From assembly GCA_032207245.1 (NCBI GenBank), contig CM063506.1, forward strand, positions 36,219,742-36,283,741: a stretch of 64,000 nucleotides of DNA, read 5' to 3'. Under the pieces are notes generated by a model. The model was not told the DNA's origin. It was given only the letters and a program-made list of their open reading frames with translations, and searched no databases. Positions 23,490 through 35,800 of this stretch are shown here, piece by piece. Within the stretch, counting starts at the first letter, position 1. Each line of letters opens with the position of its first letter. The stretch comes from Pardosa pseudoannulata. Lineage: Eukaryota > Arthropoda > Arachnida > Araneae > Lycosidae. Position numbers and translations under genes: made by a program.

Positions 23490-23823
23490 TAAATGCTTTC
23501 CCGGCAATACCCGCAACATTTTAAACTGCCCGCCGTGCCGCCATTAATGGCCACAAACCGGCAGAATCGAATTTACCGCAATTTCTATCCTTTTTTCTCT
23601 ATTTTCTTATTTTGAACTATTATTGGTCAGTGGATATCACGTGATTTACTTGCAGGATAGCCAATAGGAAGAGTTTTTACATCGGGGTTTGATTCTAAGG
23701 TAAAATTCTTCGGGAGAAACCATTGATCGTGGTGTGGTGTGATTGGATTCTGATTAACTTTTCAAGTATTAAAGTTATTTATTCCTTTTAAAGGTTATAA
23801 TTTGAGCTTTTTGCAGTATTAAG
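23490..23823 (+). promoter_or_regulatory. Promoter and 5' UTR candidate of the ZGLP1-like gene
   Basis: Composition changes here from AT-rich to locally GC-richer (about 23500-23580, several CCG/CGCC runs and GCCGCCATTAATGGCC, a YY1-like site). A CCAAT-type box lies at 23661 (AGCCAATAGG), an inverted one (TATTGG) near 23621, and a CACGTG E-box at 23638-23643. No clear TATA box is seen, which fits a CpG-type start. The first exon ATG is 23824. Assignment rests on position and composition only. Confidence 0.45.
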
Positions 23824-23841
23824 ATGAATTTAAGACGATCG
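23824..23841 (+). CDS. ZGLP1-like exon 1 (short start exon)
   Basis: The ATG at 23824 has A at -3 and opens six codons (MNLRRS) that run straight into GGTAAG, a near-perfect donor at 23842. The exon ends in phase 0. The exon 2 acceptor (TTTCTAG, exon from 23918+10 kb, i.e. 33918) leaves ACA-ATG, also phase 0, so the short peptide fuses in frame to exon 2. This exon is inferred from the splice fit and the promoter-like DNA upstream. If it is untranslated or wrong, translation could start at the ATG at 33921, losing only seven residues. Confidence 0.6.
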
Positions 23842-26800
23842 GTAAGTTTAAATTTTGTTGTGCAAAGTTATTAATGTTAGTTTTTGTTTTGATTGAGGTG
23901 TCCCTTTAAGTGACCTGTGAGCATTCTACTTTCGATATATCATTAATGTATGAAGCTATAAATGACATATTTGCTTCAAATTTGTGTTAAGATCTTGAAT
24001 ATTGAATCATTTTTGCCAAATGATTGATATTTAACTCCGATCGATCATTATTACTTTGATTGTGTACTTTCGATTGCCATTGTTAACAGCTGGCATGTGA
24101 CCCATCATGGCCGAAATAGAGTCGATCAGACAACCATGTGATGGCTTTATTATGATCGTGAAAACGTGATCGCGGGAGGTTTTAATAGTAATATGCTTTG
24201 AAAAGTGTATGAAATATTAAACTTTTATTTTCCGTTATTTATTTATACTTAAGAAAACAATAAGTAAAATAGCCAATAAAAAATTAAGACTTATTGTAAA
24301 TATTTTCACAATAATTGAAATTGTAAATATTTTTATACTAAATAAATTAATTTTTAATTGAATTGTTCCGATTTATCATCAAGCAAAAATTATACATACG
24401 AAAATCACTATTTCCTAATCAGATTTTAACATAGATGTATTTCAGATACTCCAATGTAAAAAGCAATTATATAACAATGTTATGACTGTGCTTTTAAAGA
24501 TTATTTAAGTATTTAAATACTTAATAAAATTAAGCAGACATATGTCGAATATTTCAGATCTGTTTCTACTTTTTATAAGTCATGATATATTAGTCTTGAT
24601 TTACTCTAATGAAATATATAAAACATTGTGTTAGGTTTTTGGAAAAGTAATTTATATGTTATATTACGATCAGTTAGAGAACTTAACTTAGATTTTAAGT
24701 ATTGATGTACATCTAAAGTACAAGCGTCATTTTACAATCATTATAGGTAATATAGTTACTAAACAATCTCATCTGTTTTGATGAATAACTGATCTTACTA
24801 CATTTTATATATGCTTGAGTGTGTGTTGTTATGATTATTAATCTTTCAAAACTCTCCTCACCTCTCGAAATTGTTTCTGATATTTATCCATTTTTGCCAG
24901 TCATTTACATCTAATCCATGTCTGATATATGAGTTGTTATGAATTTAACTTCCTTAGTTTTTCTTCTGATTCACATATGGTGTACACAGATATTAAATAA
25001 AAACTATACTTTAGTAATAGTCTTGAAAAACTGTGTATTTTTCATTTTTGTGGAATATTTAGAGCTCAAACTACTTAGCTTATATTAATGGCAGGAACTT
25101 AGTCTGAAAGAAATTTCCTGATATTACGTTCCATTATTTGGATTTTTTTCTATTTGATGAGAGTACATTAAGCCCTTAATGTCAATTATTTGTGCCGATC
25201 ATTTATATATTCCATATAATATTTTATGAACTGCACAGTTCACCACAAATATAAAATTTAACAAGATATCACGGCCTGATTTCAGTAGTGCTCAGCTGTT
25301 ATTTAAACGTCATGCGATGCCATTTATAAAAAAAACTTTATGATCACAGATTTATTTGGTATTACGTGTAATCATATTACTACTGTAAAGTGAAGCTTTA
25401 AAGTAAAAATTTTACAATTTCAGTTGATATCCCTGTCAATAATACAAATTTATGTGCGAGGTTCAAACAATTATAAAATCTGATTGGCAATTATAAACAA
25501 TCATTTCTAAAAAAAATATGGTAGATTTATAAATGTATATGAGATTGCAATCTATAAATCGCTAACAAATTTCCTTGTTCAGTAGAAATATAAAATTTCT
25601 ACATTTTTTTTAGCTATCCCAAAACGGGAGGCTAGACATTAATGTGTTCAAATAATAAACATCTAAAGCAGAAAAATAACATCAATGTACAATAAATAAT
25701 TTTTTAACGAAAACGTTTGCATTAAACCTTTCCTTGCGTTAAAGTAAATGTCTGAAAATTTATTTTGAAAATAATTAACATCTAAGCGTAAACATTAAAT
25801 TTGTTACAAATTTATACAAGTCTTAATATCACAGCCCGATTTCAGTAGTGCTCAGCTATTATTTAAACATCATGCGATGCCATTTCTATAAAAAAACTTT
25901 ATGATCACAGATTTATTTGGTATTACGTGTAAACATATTACTACTGTCACGTGAAGCTTTAAAGTAAATATTTCATAATTTCAGTCGATATCCCTGTCAG
26001 TAATACAAATTTATGTGTGAGGTTCAAAAAATCATAAAATGTCGATCTGATCGGCAATTATAAACAATCATTTCTCAAAAAATATGGCAGATTTATAAAT
26101 GTTTATGAGATTGCAATCTACCTTTGCTATTAAAGTTCCTCGTTCAGTGGACATATAAAAATTCTAGATTTTTTTTTAGCTGTCCCAAAACGGGAGGCTA
26201 GACATTAATGTGTTCAAATAATAAACATCTAAAGCAGAAAAATAATATCAATGTACAATAAATAAGATGACAATACAATAAATGAGAAGTTACGAACTTA
26301 ATTTCCTTTGTTTTTTTTTCTGATTGACATAGGATGTACACAGATATTAAATAAAATTATACTTTAGTTAATTGGCATGAAAAGCTTTCTATCTTTCATT
26401 TTTCAGGGAAAATTTAGATTTAAAAATAGTTAGCTTTTATTAATGGCAGAAACTAGTCTGAAAGAAATTTCCTGATGTTTTGCATCCCATTCGGAATTTT
26501 TTTCTATGTGATCAGAGTTAAATAATTCATTAATGTCAGAGTTATTATGCAGAGTTATTTCTATATCATTTATAGATTGCATCTAATATTTTATGAACTG
26601 CACAGTAATACACAAAAATTGAATGTAAAGAAATCTTAATAAAACGTCCCGATTTCAGTAGTGCTCAGCTATTATTTAAACATCATGCGATGCCATTTAT
26701 ATAAAAAACTTTGTTAACAGATTTATTTGGTATTACATGAAATCATATTACTGTAAAGTGAAGCTTTAAAGTAAATATTTCATGATTTCAGTCAATGTCG

Positions 26801-29800
26801 CTGTCAATAACATTAATTTATGTGCGAGGTTCAAAAAATCATAAAATGTCGATCTGATTAGCAATTATAAACAAGCATTTCTCCAAAAGTATGGTAGATT
26901 TATAACTGTTTATGAGATTGCAATCTATAATAGCTAACAAAGTTCCTCGTTCAGTGGAAATATAATTTTTTTTTTCCTGTCCCAAAAACCGGGAGGATAG
27001 ATATTGTGTTAAAATAAAAAGCATCTAAAATGGGAAATAACATCAATTTACAATAAATCATTTTTGAATGAAAGCGTTTGCATTAAATCTTTTCTTGCGG
27101 TAACCCCTTAATGCACAGTTTTTTTTAAGTAGTCCGGCCAAAAATAGTATATTTTTTAAAATGTCTAAATATTTACATTACATGAAATTTGAACTAACCC
27201 AATGAATTTTATTAGTTTCAGAGTGATTTTGTTTTCTTTAGTAAGAGTTCAGAAATTAACATAAAATTTTGTTGCGCCCAATATTCGTTTTAGTGTTCTC
27301 GTAACTACTAAGTATATGATATTTCAAGTGTCGTTAACACTTTTTCTTAAGTATCGACGATCCGGATCATCTAAATCTATGCTTTTTAGCTGCACGTTTT
27401 ATAAATTTAAAATTATATAACCAGATTTTTAGATCTTCAATTTATCATTATCCGTTCTGAGAAATGAAAAAAAATATTCACATCTGAGCGTAAACATTAA
27501 GTTTGTTACACATTTAAACAAGTGTTAATATCATGGCCTGATTTCGCCGAACGCTGGCCGATTGGTTAGGGTGCTGATCGTCGGTACCAGAGTTCGTGGG
27601 TTCGAATCCCACTATGGCATGGATGTTCGTAGCCGTTCGGAATCGGCTTTAAGCAGTAGGTCCCGGTCTCATTAGCCCACGTGTGCAAAACAGTAGACCG
27701 TAGCGCTCCAAACCAAACCATGGCCTGATTTCAGTAGTGCTCAGCTATTATTTAAACATCATGCGATGCCATTTCTATAAAAAAAACTTTATGATCACAG
27801 ATTTATTTGGTATTACGTGTAAACATATTACTATGTCACGTGAAGCTTTAGAGTAAATATTTCATAATTTCAGTCGATATCCCTGTCAGTAATACAAATT
27901 TATGTGTGAGGTTCAAAAAATCATAAAATATCGATCTGATCGGCAATTATAAACAATCATTTCTCAAAAAATATGGCAGATTTATAAATCTTTGAGACTG
28001 CCTTTAAGATCTACCTTTGCTATTACAGTTCCACGTTCAGTGGAAATATAAAAATTCTACATTTTTTTAGATGTTCCCAAAACGGGAGGATTGACATTAA
28101 TGTGTTAAAATAATAAATTAAAGCAGAAAAATAATATCAATGTACAATAAATAAGATGACAATACAATAAATGAGAAGTTACGAACTTATATTCCTTTGC
28201 TCTTTTTCTGACTTATATATGATGAACACAGATATTAAATAAAAATTATACTATATTTAATTAGTATAAAAGCTTTGTATCTTTCAGTCTTCAGGGAAGA
28301 TTTAGAGCTAAAAATACTTAGCTTTTATTAATGGCAGGAACTTAGTCTGAAAGAAATTTCCTGATATTACTTCACATTATTCGGAAATTTGTCTATGTAA
28401 TGAGAGTAAATAAACTCATTATTGTCAGTTATGTCTGCCGATCCTTTATATATTCCATCTAATATTTTATGAGCTGCTTAGTTCGACACAAATATGCAAT
28501 TTAAACAAGTCTTAATTTCACGGCCTGATTTCAGTAGTGCTCAGCTATTATTTAAACATCATGCGATTCCATTTATATAAAAAAAACTTTATGATAACAG
28601 ATTTATATGGTATTACGTGTAAACATATTACTACTGTAAAGTGAAGCTTTAAAGTAAAAATTTCACAATTTCAGTTGATATCCCTGTCAATAATACAAAT
28701 TTATGTGCGAGGTTCAAACAATTATAAAATGTCGATCTGATTGGCAATTATAAACGATCATTAAAAAAAATGGTAGTTTTTTAAATGTATATGAGATTGC
28801 AATCTATCTGCGCTAATAAATTTCCTAGTTCAGTGGAAATTTAAAAATTCTATTTTTTTAAAGCTGTAAAAAAAAACAAAAAAAACGGGAGGCTGGACAT
28901 TAATGTGTTAAAATAATAAAATCTAAAGCAGAAAAATAACAGCAATGTACAATAAATAATTTTTCAGCGAGAATGTTTGCATTAACCCTTTTCTTGCGTT
29001 AAAATAAATGTCTGAAAATTTGTCTTGAAGAAGTAGCAATATCGTTTTGAGGCTAAGAGGACATATTACCATCGATACTTAAAATCTTTATTATAATAGC
29101 AGTTTTTCTTCATTAAATAAAGTTATGCTTCTTTTACAGTGAATCCTTTATAATGAAAAAAATTTCGTCTTTTAAAGTAGTATATATTTAAAAATAGCTG
29201 AATATTTACATTACATGAAAAAGAAAACTTTAACTAACTCAATGAAATTGAATAGTTCCCCCTGTCAATTTCTTTAATCTATTTTTGCCAACAATGAAAC
29301 GTAATTACTCAAAATATTCCAAATTATCTATAGTAGCATCAAGTGTCAGGATTATGGCATTATGCAGAAAGAATGAAATTATATACAAACATTTTGAGTT
29401 ATAGTTTACATTTGGATTTACAGCCGAAAAGTATTATAATTAAATAGTGTCATATTTTAAGATAATTAAGTATTTTTATACTTTCTATTTAATTTATTAT
29501 GCATTCAGAATTTAGTTGTGTAAAATAGTAGTAATTGTATTTTATCTGCATATTTATAAAGCGTTATGCATTATCAGTAAGTACGAATATTCATTTAAAT
29601 ACTTACTGCTTATAAATCATTTAGATTTCTTTGAGTTAATTAAGGGGTTTAAGTAATGATTGATTAGACTTTAAAATCTTACATCCGGTTTGAATAACCT
29701 GAAACACTATTTGAAATGAGCGTATAAATTATCTTCTGATTTGTTATGGACTAATAAAGTAAGAATACGGATTAGTTTAGGATCAGCTTATGTGGTTCTG

Positions 29801-32800
29801 TAATAATTAACCTATCTTATTGACCATAATCTAAACAATGATCGAAGAAGTAATGCTTTACCTTTAACTCCTTGTGCTCCAGATTAATTTACCCTATTTC
29901 CAGTAGTATGGTTTAAATTAATGTTAGAGTTATACGAATTTATTCATGATCTAGAAAGTTTAATTTTTAAAGTGTGAATATTAACTCTTGAACTGTGTTT
30001 GAAGTTGTACTTGCTGAAAAAGAAAGATTATGGCCCTTAGTCTGGACGTTGCGGTTCGTTTCGAACCTTCGTTGTGACTTCATTTTACAGTCAGCTTGCG
30101 GACATTATGTTAGCAAATGATCAAGCAGACGTCAAAGTGACGTCACAATGAACGTTCGACCCGACTCGCAACGTCCAGAGTAAGCCCCTATGTCAAGTCA
30201 GATTGGACATCGAAGCCGAACAAGGGTTATGCACTTATGTTTCTGAGTTAGTGTCACAGCAGTATAGGTGTTCGTAACCATTCATAATCGGTTTTAAACA
30301 GTTGTATTCAGTCTAATTAGAGCTGGTGGTGCAAAATATTGACTATAGTTCTTAAATCCAAACAAAGAGCCGAACGATGGCCGAGTGGTAGAGCTCTGCT
30401 CCTCGGTTCCGGATTTCGTGGTTTCCGAATCCGCTGCTATTATGTTCATAGCAGTTCAGAATCAGCTTTAAGTAGTAAATCCCGGTCTCATTATCCCTCG
30501 CCTAGCAAAATCGCAGACCGTAGCGATCCTAACCAAACTAAACTAAATGTTAAAGTTGTAAAATTATATTGTTACTTCTACAAATTGTTAACTGATTTTC
30601 CACACATTTAACAAATACATTCTATATTATACGTGTACTTTTTCGACATTTCAAAAATTTTCTGTTAAGAATATGGACTTTTATTAAGATGGTGTGGTAT
30701 ATCTTGAGGTCTATTGTTATAAAATCCTTTTCTCCTTATGTCAAGTCAGATTGGACATCGAAGCGGAAGAAGGGTTATGCCCTTATGTTTCTGAGTTCGA
30801 GTGTTACTGCAGCATCGGTGTTCGTAACCATTCAAAATCGTTTTAAGCAGTTGGATTCGGTCTAATTAGAGTTGGTGGTGCAAAATATTGACCATAGTTT
30901 TTAAATCCAAACACAGGGACAGAACGATGAAACGAGTGATAGAACTCTGCTCTTCGGTACCGGAGTTCGTGGTTTCGGATCCCTCTGCTGTCATGATCAT
31001 AGCCTTTCGGAATCGGCTTTAAGTAGTAAATTGAATCAGCTTTAAGTAGTAAATCCCGGTCTTGTTAGCCCTCGTCTAGCAAACTCGCAGACCGTAGCGC
31101 TCCTAACCAAACTAAATGTTAACGTCGTAAAATTATATTGTTACTTCTACAAACTGATTTTTATCATATTTAACATATACATTCTATATTATGCTTGTAC
31201 TTTTTCGACATTTAAAAAATTTTCTGTTAAGAACATGGACTTTTTTAAGATGGTGTGGTATATTCTGAGGTCTATTGTTAAAAAATCCTTTTTTTTCTGA
31301 AAGTGATTTTTGTGCTTTATTTGAAATATCCCTCTACATGCAATTGTGGCAGTTTGTATTTTAAAATCGAAGCGGAAAAAGATTTTAGCCCTTATGTTTC
31401 TGAGTTTAAGTGTCACTGCAGCATGGATGTTCGTAACCTTTCAATATCGGTTTTAAACAGTTGGATTCTGTCTAATTAGACCTGGTGGTAGAAAATATTG
31501 ACCATAGTTCTTAAATCTAAACACAGGGACAGAACGATGAACGAGTGGTAGAGCTCTGCTCTGTGGTACCGGAGTTTGTGGTTTCGGATCCCGCTGCTGC
31601 CATGTTCATAGCCGTTCGTAATCAGTTATAAATAGTAAATCCTGCTCTTGTTAGCCCTCGGCTAGCAAACTCGCAGACCGTAGCGATCCTAACCAAACCA
31701 AACTAAATGTTAACGTCGTAAAATTATATTGTTACTTCTACAAACTAACTCATTTTCCACATATTTAACGAATACAGTCTATATTATGCTTGTACTTTTA
31801 CGACATTTCAAAAATGTTCTGTTAAGAACATGGACTTTTATTAGATGGTGTAGTATTTTCTGAGGTCTGTTGTTAAAAAATACTTTTCTCCTGAAAGTGA
31901 TTTTCGTGCTTTATTTGAAATATCCCCCTTCATGCAATTGTGGCAGTTTGTATTTTAAAATCGAAGCGGAAAAAAGATTTATGCCCTTATGTTTATGAGT
32001 TCGAGTGTTACTGCAGCATGGGTGTTAGTAACCATTTAAAATTAGTTTTAAACTGTTGGATTCAGTCTAATTAGAGCTGGTGGTGCAAAATATTGACCAT
32101 AGTTCTTAAATTCAAACAAAGGGCCAAACGATGGCCGAGTGGTAGAGCTCTGCTCCTTGGTATCGGATTTCGTGGTTTCGGAACCCGCTGCTATCATGTT
32201 CATAGCCTTTCGGAATCAGCTTTAAGTAGTAAATCCCGGTCTTGTTAGCCCTCGTCTAGCAAACTCGCAAACCGTAGCGCTCCTAACCAAACTAAATGTC
32301 CAATTATATTGTTACTTCTACAGACTGATTTTTAACATATTTAACAAATACAGTCTATATTATGCTTGTACTTTTCCGACATTTCAAAAATTTTCTGTTA
32401 AGAACATGGACTTTTATTAAGATGGCGTAGTATTTTCTGAAGTCTATTCTTTAAAAAAAAAACTGCTTTTTCTGAAAATGATTCTTGTGCTTTATTTGAA
32501 ATATCCCCCTACATGCAATTGTGTCAGTTTGTACTTTAAAATGATATTTTAGTATGTTGTGAATCATGAAATTATTACTGTATTTACTTATTTACACATT
32601 TAAAATAAAAGGCAGGTCTAAGCTAAGTATTTAAGTTTAAAGTAGGGTAAAAATAATCAGTATTTACTAGTTTAGCACTGTAATATTTAACCCTCTAATA
32701 AGTGCATGTGCTGAACGATGGCCGATTCGGATGGGTGCCGGCGTTAGGTACTGAATCCCACTGTCATTATTGAAATAACTAGCACATAGCCCGTCGTATG

Positions 32801-35800
32801 ACAGGATCAATGAAATTTTATAATTTCCAAAATTGTAAAGTACCCTATAACGCAGGTTAAAAAAATGGTTTGTTTTTTGCATAAAAATTATCTGGTACAA
32901 GCTGAATAATTTATCTTCATACTCCTCTAAAGTCTCCCGATACTGTGAATGCAGTTTAGAATCACGTTGAATTTCTTAAAGATAATTCAAATTTTTCTTA
33001 GCTACGTCGAAATTATCTTTAAGTACTTTTTGCCACAGTAATTAATGAATGTAGAGGAATGAAACTATCTTTTCGATTACACCCTGGAAGTACATAGAAT
33101 TTGTTGTTAACACCGATGATAAAATTTTCATTGCAAAAAAACAATCGATGATTAAATTTAAAATTATAACATGATATACCTAATCTATTATATAAGCCAA
33201 ACACAAAAGAATAGAATATTATTTACGTAATATCTAAGCTCTGTAATAAAACTTATGAAAATAATGTAGACGACATTTAAATAGTTTAAAATAAGAAATG
33301 ATTAAAGGAGAGGGTTAAAGGAATGGCGTCATAATGCTAGAAAAGATAGTTTTACCTACTTATGTGATAAATTGATAAATTTGATAGACTGCTTTTAACT
33401 GGGGATAATACGGCTTGAAATAATGGCCTTAAACGCTCGAAAAGGGTGGAAAGGGTCGATTTCGAACGTTTTAAAGACAACAGTATTTTTTGTCTTGACA
33501 TGAAGCATATTTAAACCAAATTATTTTAGAATCGGATCGATAATTTATCAGAAGATAAACTTAACTCGCTTTGAATTTTACTAACCCTAACTCTACAAGA
33601 ATCCACTATGGATAGCTCTATTCATTCCAGATCTAACCGCTTCATAAATTTGCGGATAGATGGACAAATAGGGTATTATTATAAGCTATTATTATATAGG
33701 GGATATATTGATGGTTTAATGAAATTTTGTTTTCATATTGTATAAATGTTTGATGTTATTAGAATGCAAATTTAGCAATTGTATAACTGTCCACTTTGTT
33801 AAGGTATTGGAGGATCGTATCTCATTCAATTAAAATGTTCATATGGAGAACAACAAAAAATGTGTATAATTTGACAGGTACACAAATTACGCCATCAATT
33901 TTTTATTTATTTTCTAGACAATGTCATCCCCTGAAGTCTACTCCGGCAGTTCAGGAAGGTCTTCCATAAGTTTAGATACATCTTCATCGTCCTTAGACAT
34001 GTCCCCCTTCCCATTCCTCGGCTCGAGAAAGCGGAAATGCTTTACCCCACGGCAGTCTTCTAAACTTGACGACCCCAACTTCAGAGGTGTAACCATCTGG
34101 ATGGAAAATAAATTGATTGGTGACGACTGGAAGCTTTTTATGCGATCAGAATATTCGTAAGTATTTGTGCTATTCTTTTAAAGGAACACGGTATCTTCAA
34201 AATCAGGTACTGAGTAGAAATATGATTATATTTATTCCTTTACAAAAGTCGAGATAAAAATCGGAGGCGGCTTTCTGGTCTGACAAAACGTATACATATA
34301 CCTTCTCATATGCATCTCATATACATTTCTGGTCCACGAATGTGAGTGCGGGATCAAATGCCACTTCTGACACTAATTTGTTGCAAAATTCTCGCATAAA
34401 GTTCGTTGATTGAATAGACTTTGGTTAAAACAATAACAATTTATTAACACGCCAAATGAATCACAATTACAACGGATGTCGATAAAACTTGGCAGCCTTT
34501 TGGAGAACTTTTTTAGAGCAATACGGAGAACATTAACACAGGTCCTACTTTCACCAGATCTGAGCGTGAACTGACACTTTATGAGAACTCAGGGCCCGTT
34601 TATATAGCTTTCAGGTTTCTGGAAATTTCCACAAGCTTCTAGTAAAATCCAGAGAAAGAGGGTGGGCAACAAATGTCTCAAAGTCGCCAAATTTGAAGAT
34701 ATATCGCAAAATTTGAACCCAAAAATGAGTTTCCCAAAAGTTTGCCAAGGAACCAATACAAATTGCATGTAATGAAATCATCATACAAATTACATGTTTA
34801 CAGCATTCTTAACAATATATATACCCTCTCTGGGGAGGCTGATTTTAGTTGTGGCTTTTCGACTCGAATTTGTAAATCTTTTATTTACTTTTTATTAAAA
34901 GAGTAAAGTGTTTGCATATTAACATGTTGACTGCCACGGGGGTCACCTCTGACCGGCACTCGACATGGCTACAGCGCCGTGAGGGCAACCGGTGACCGGC
35001 AAAGCAGCAAATAAAAGTACATAATTATAGTAAATACGAATACTAATAATTTTTTTAGTAATACCATTGTTATTATACTAGTTTGAAGAAATTTATGCAA
35101 ATTTGAACATACAAAAATTATTTTATTAGTACATGAAAAATAAACAGTCCATATTGCTATGTGTCAGATTGAAACATTTAAGGCAAAGAAAAGGTGAATC
35201 ATTGCAATTGGAACAATGTCACCACTTTTTTAGTTAAATTCTTTTCTCTAGATCTTTATAGCTGCTTTGAATGCTAAAGAATGAGAGTAATCACTTAGCA
35301 ATAGAAGCATGAATGTTTGAATAAAAGGACAATCGTAACAATTGCCTACCGCGCATTAGGTATCACAGGTGATCCCCTCCAAGAAAACTGCTGCAAGTAG
35401 AATTTTATAACTCATTTTATCTGTTGCAAATAACATTTCTACTTATGCATCACATAATGAAAAGTTCACTTCGGACCCTTGGGCAAACCATCGAAAATGA
35501 GTCTGGCAGTCAACGTATTAAGAAACTTGTATTTGCAATTATCCAAAGTATCATTTTGGGAATCTTGAAAGAAAATTATTTTCTATTTTTTTCTAAGGTG
35601 TAATTAAAATGTCAACAAGTGCAAGTAAAATGGCATAATTACATTGGCTATCGAATAGTTATTACGATAAATTCATTTAAAAATTAACCAGAAAGTTTGC
35701 AGAATCAACTTAAAGATGTTAGAATTGTATTTTCTTATTTGTTTAAGATTTTACTTTAAGTTTATTCTATTAGTTTTGATATACACATATTGTATGTATA

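Larger units (their letters stand above)
24927..29030 (+). repeat. Higher-order tandem array in intron 1
   Basis: Two modules alternate. Module A (about 330 bp, around the CACAGATATTAAATAAAA and GAAAGAAATTTCCTGAT motifs) starts near 24927, 26285 and 28165. Module B (about 500 bp, starting GCCTGATTTCAGTAGTGCTC and holding CGGGAGGCTAGACATTAATG) starts near 25272, 25830, 26648, 27723 and 28523. The order is A-B-B-A-B-B-A-B. One B module carries a TTAA-type insert (27103) and one junction carries a SINE (27546). Confidence 0.88.

Noticed and set aside
32667..33204. Minus-strand frames at 32667-32900 and 33019-33204
   Set aside because: They lie in dispersed repeat J and are not kept in its second copy.
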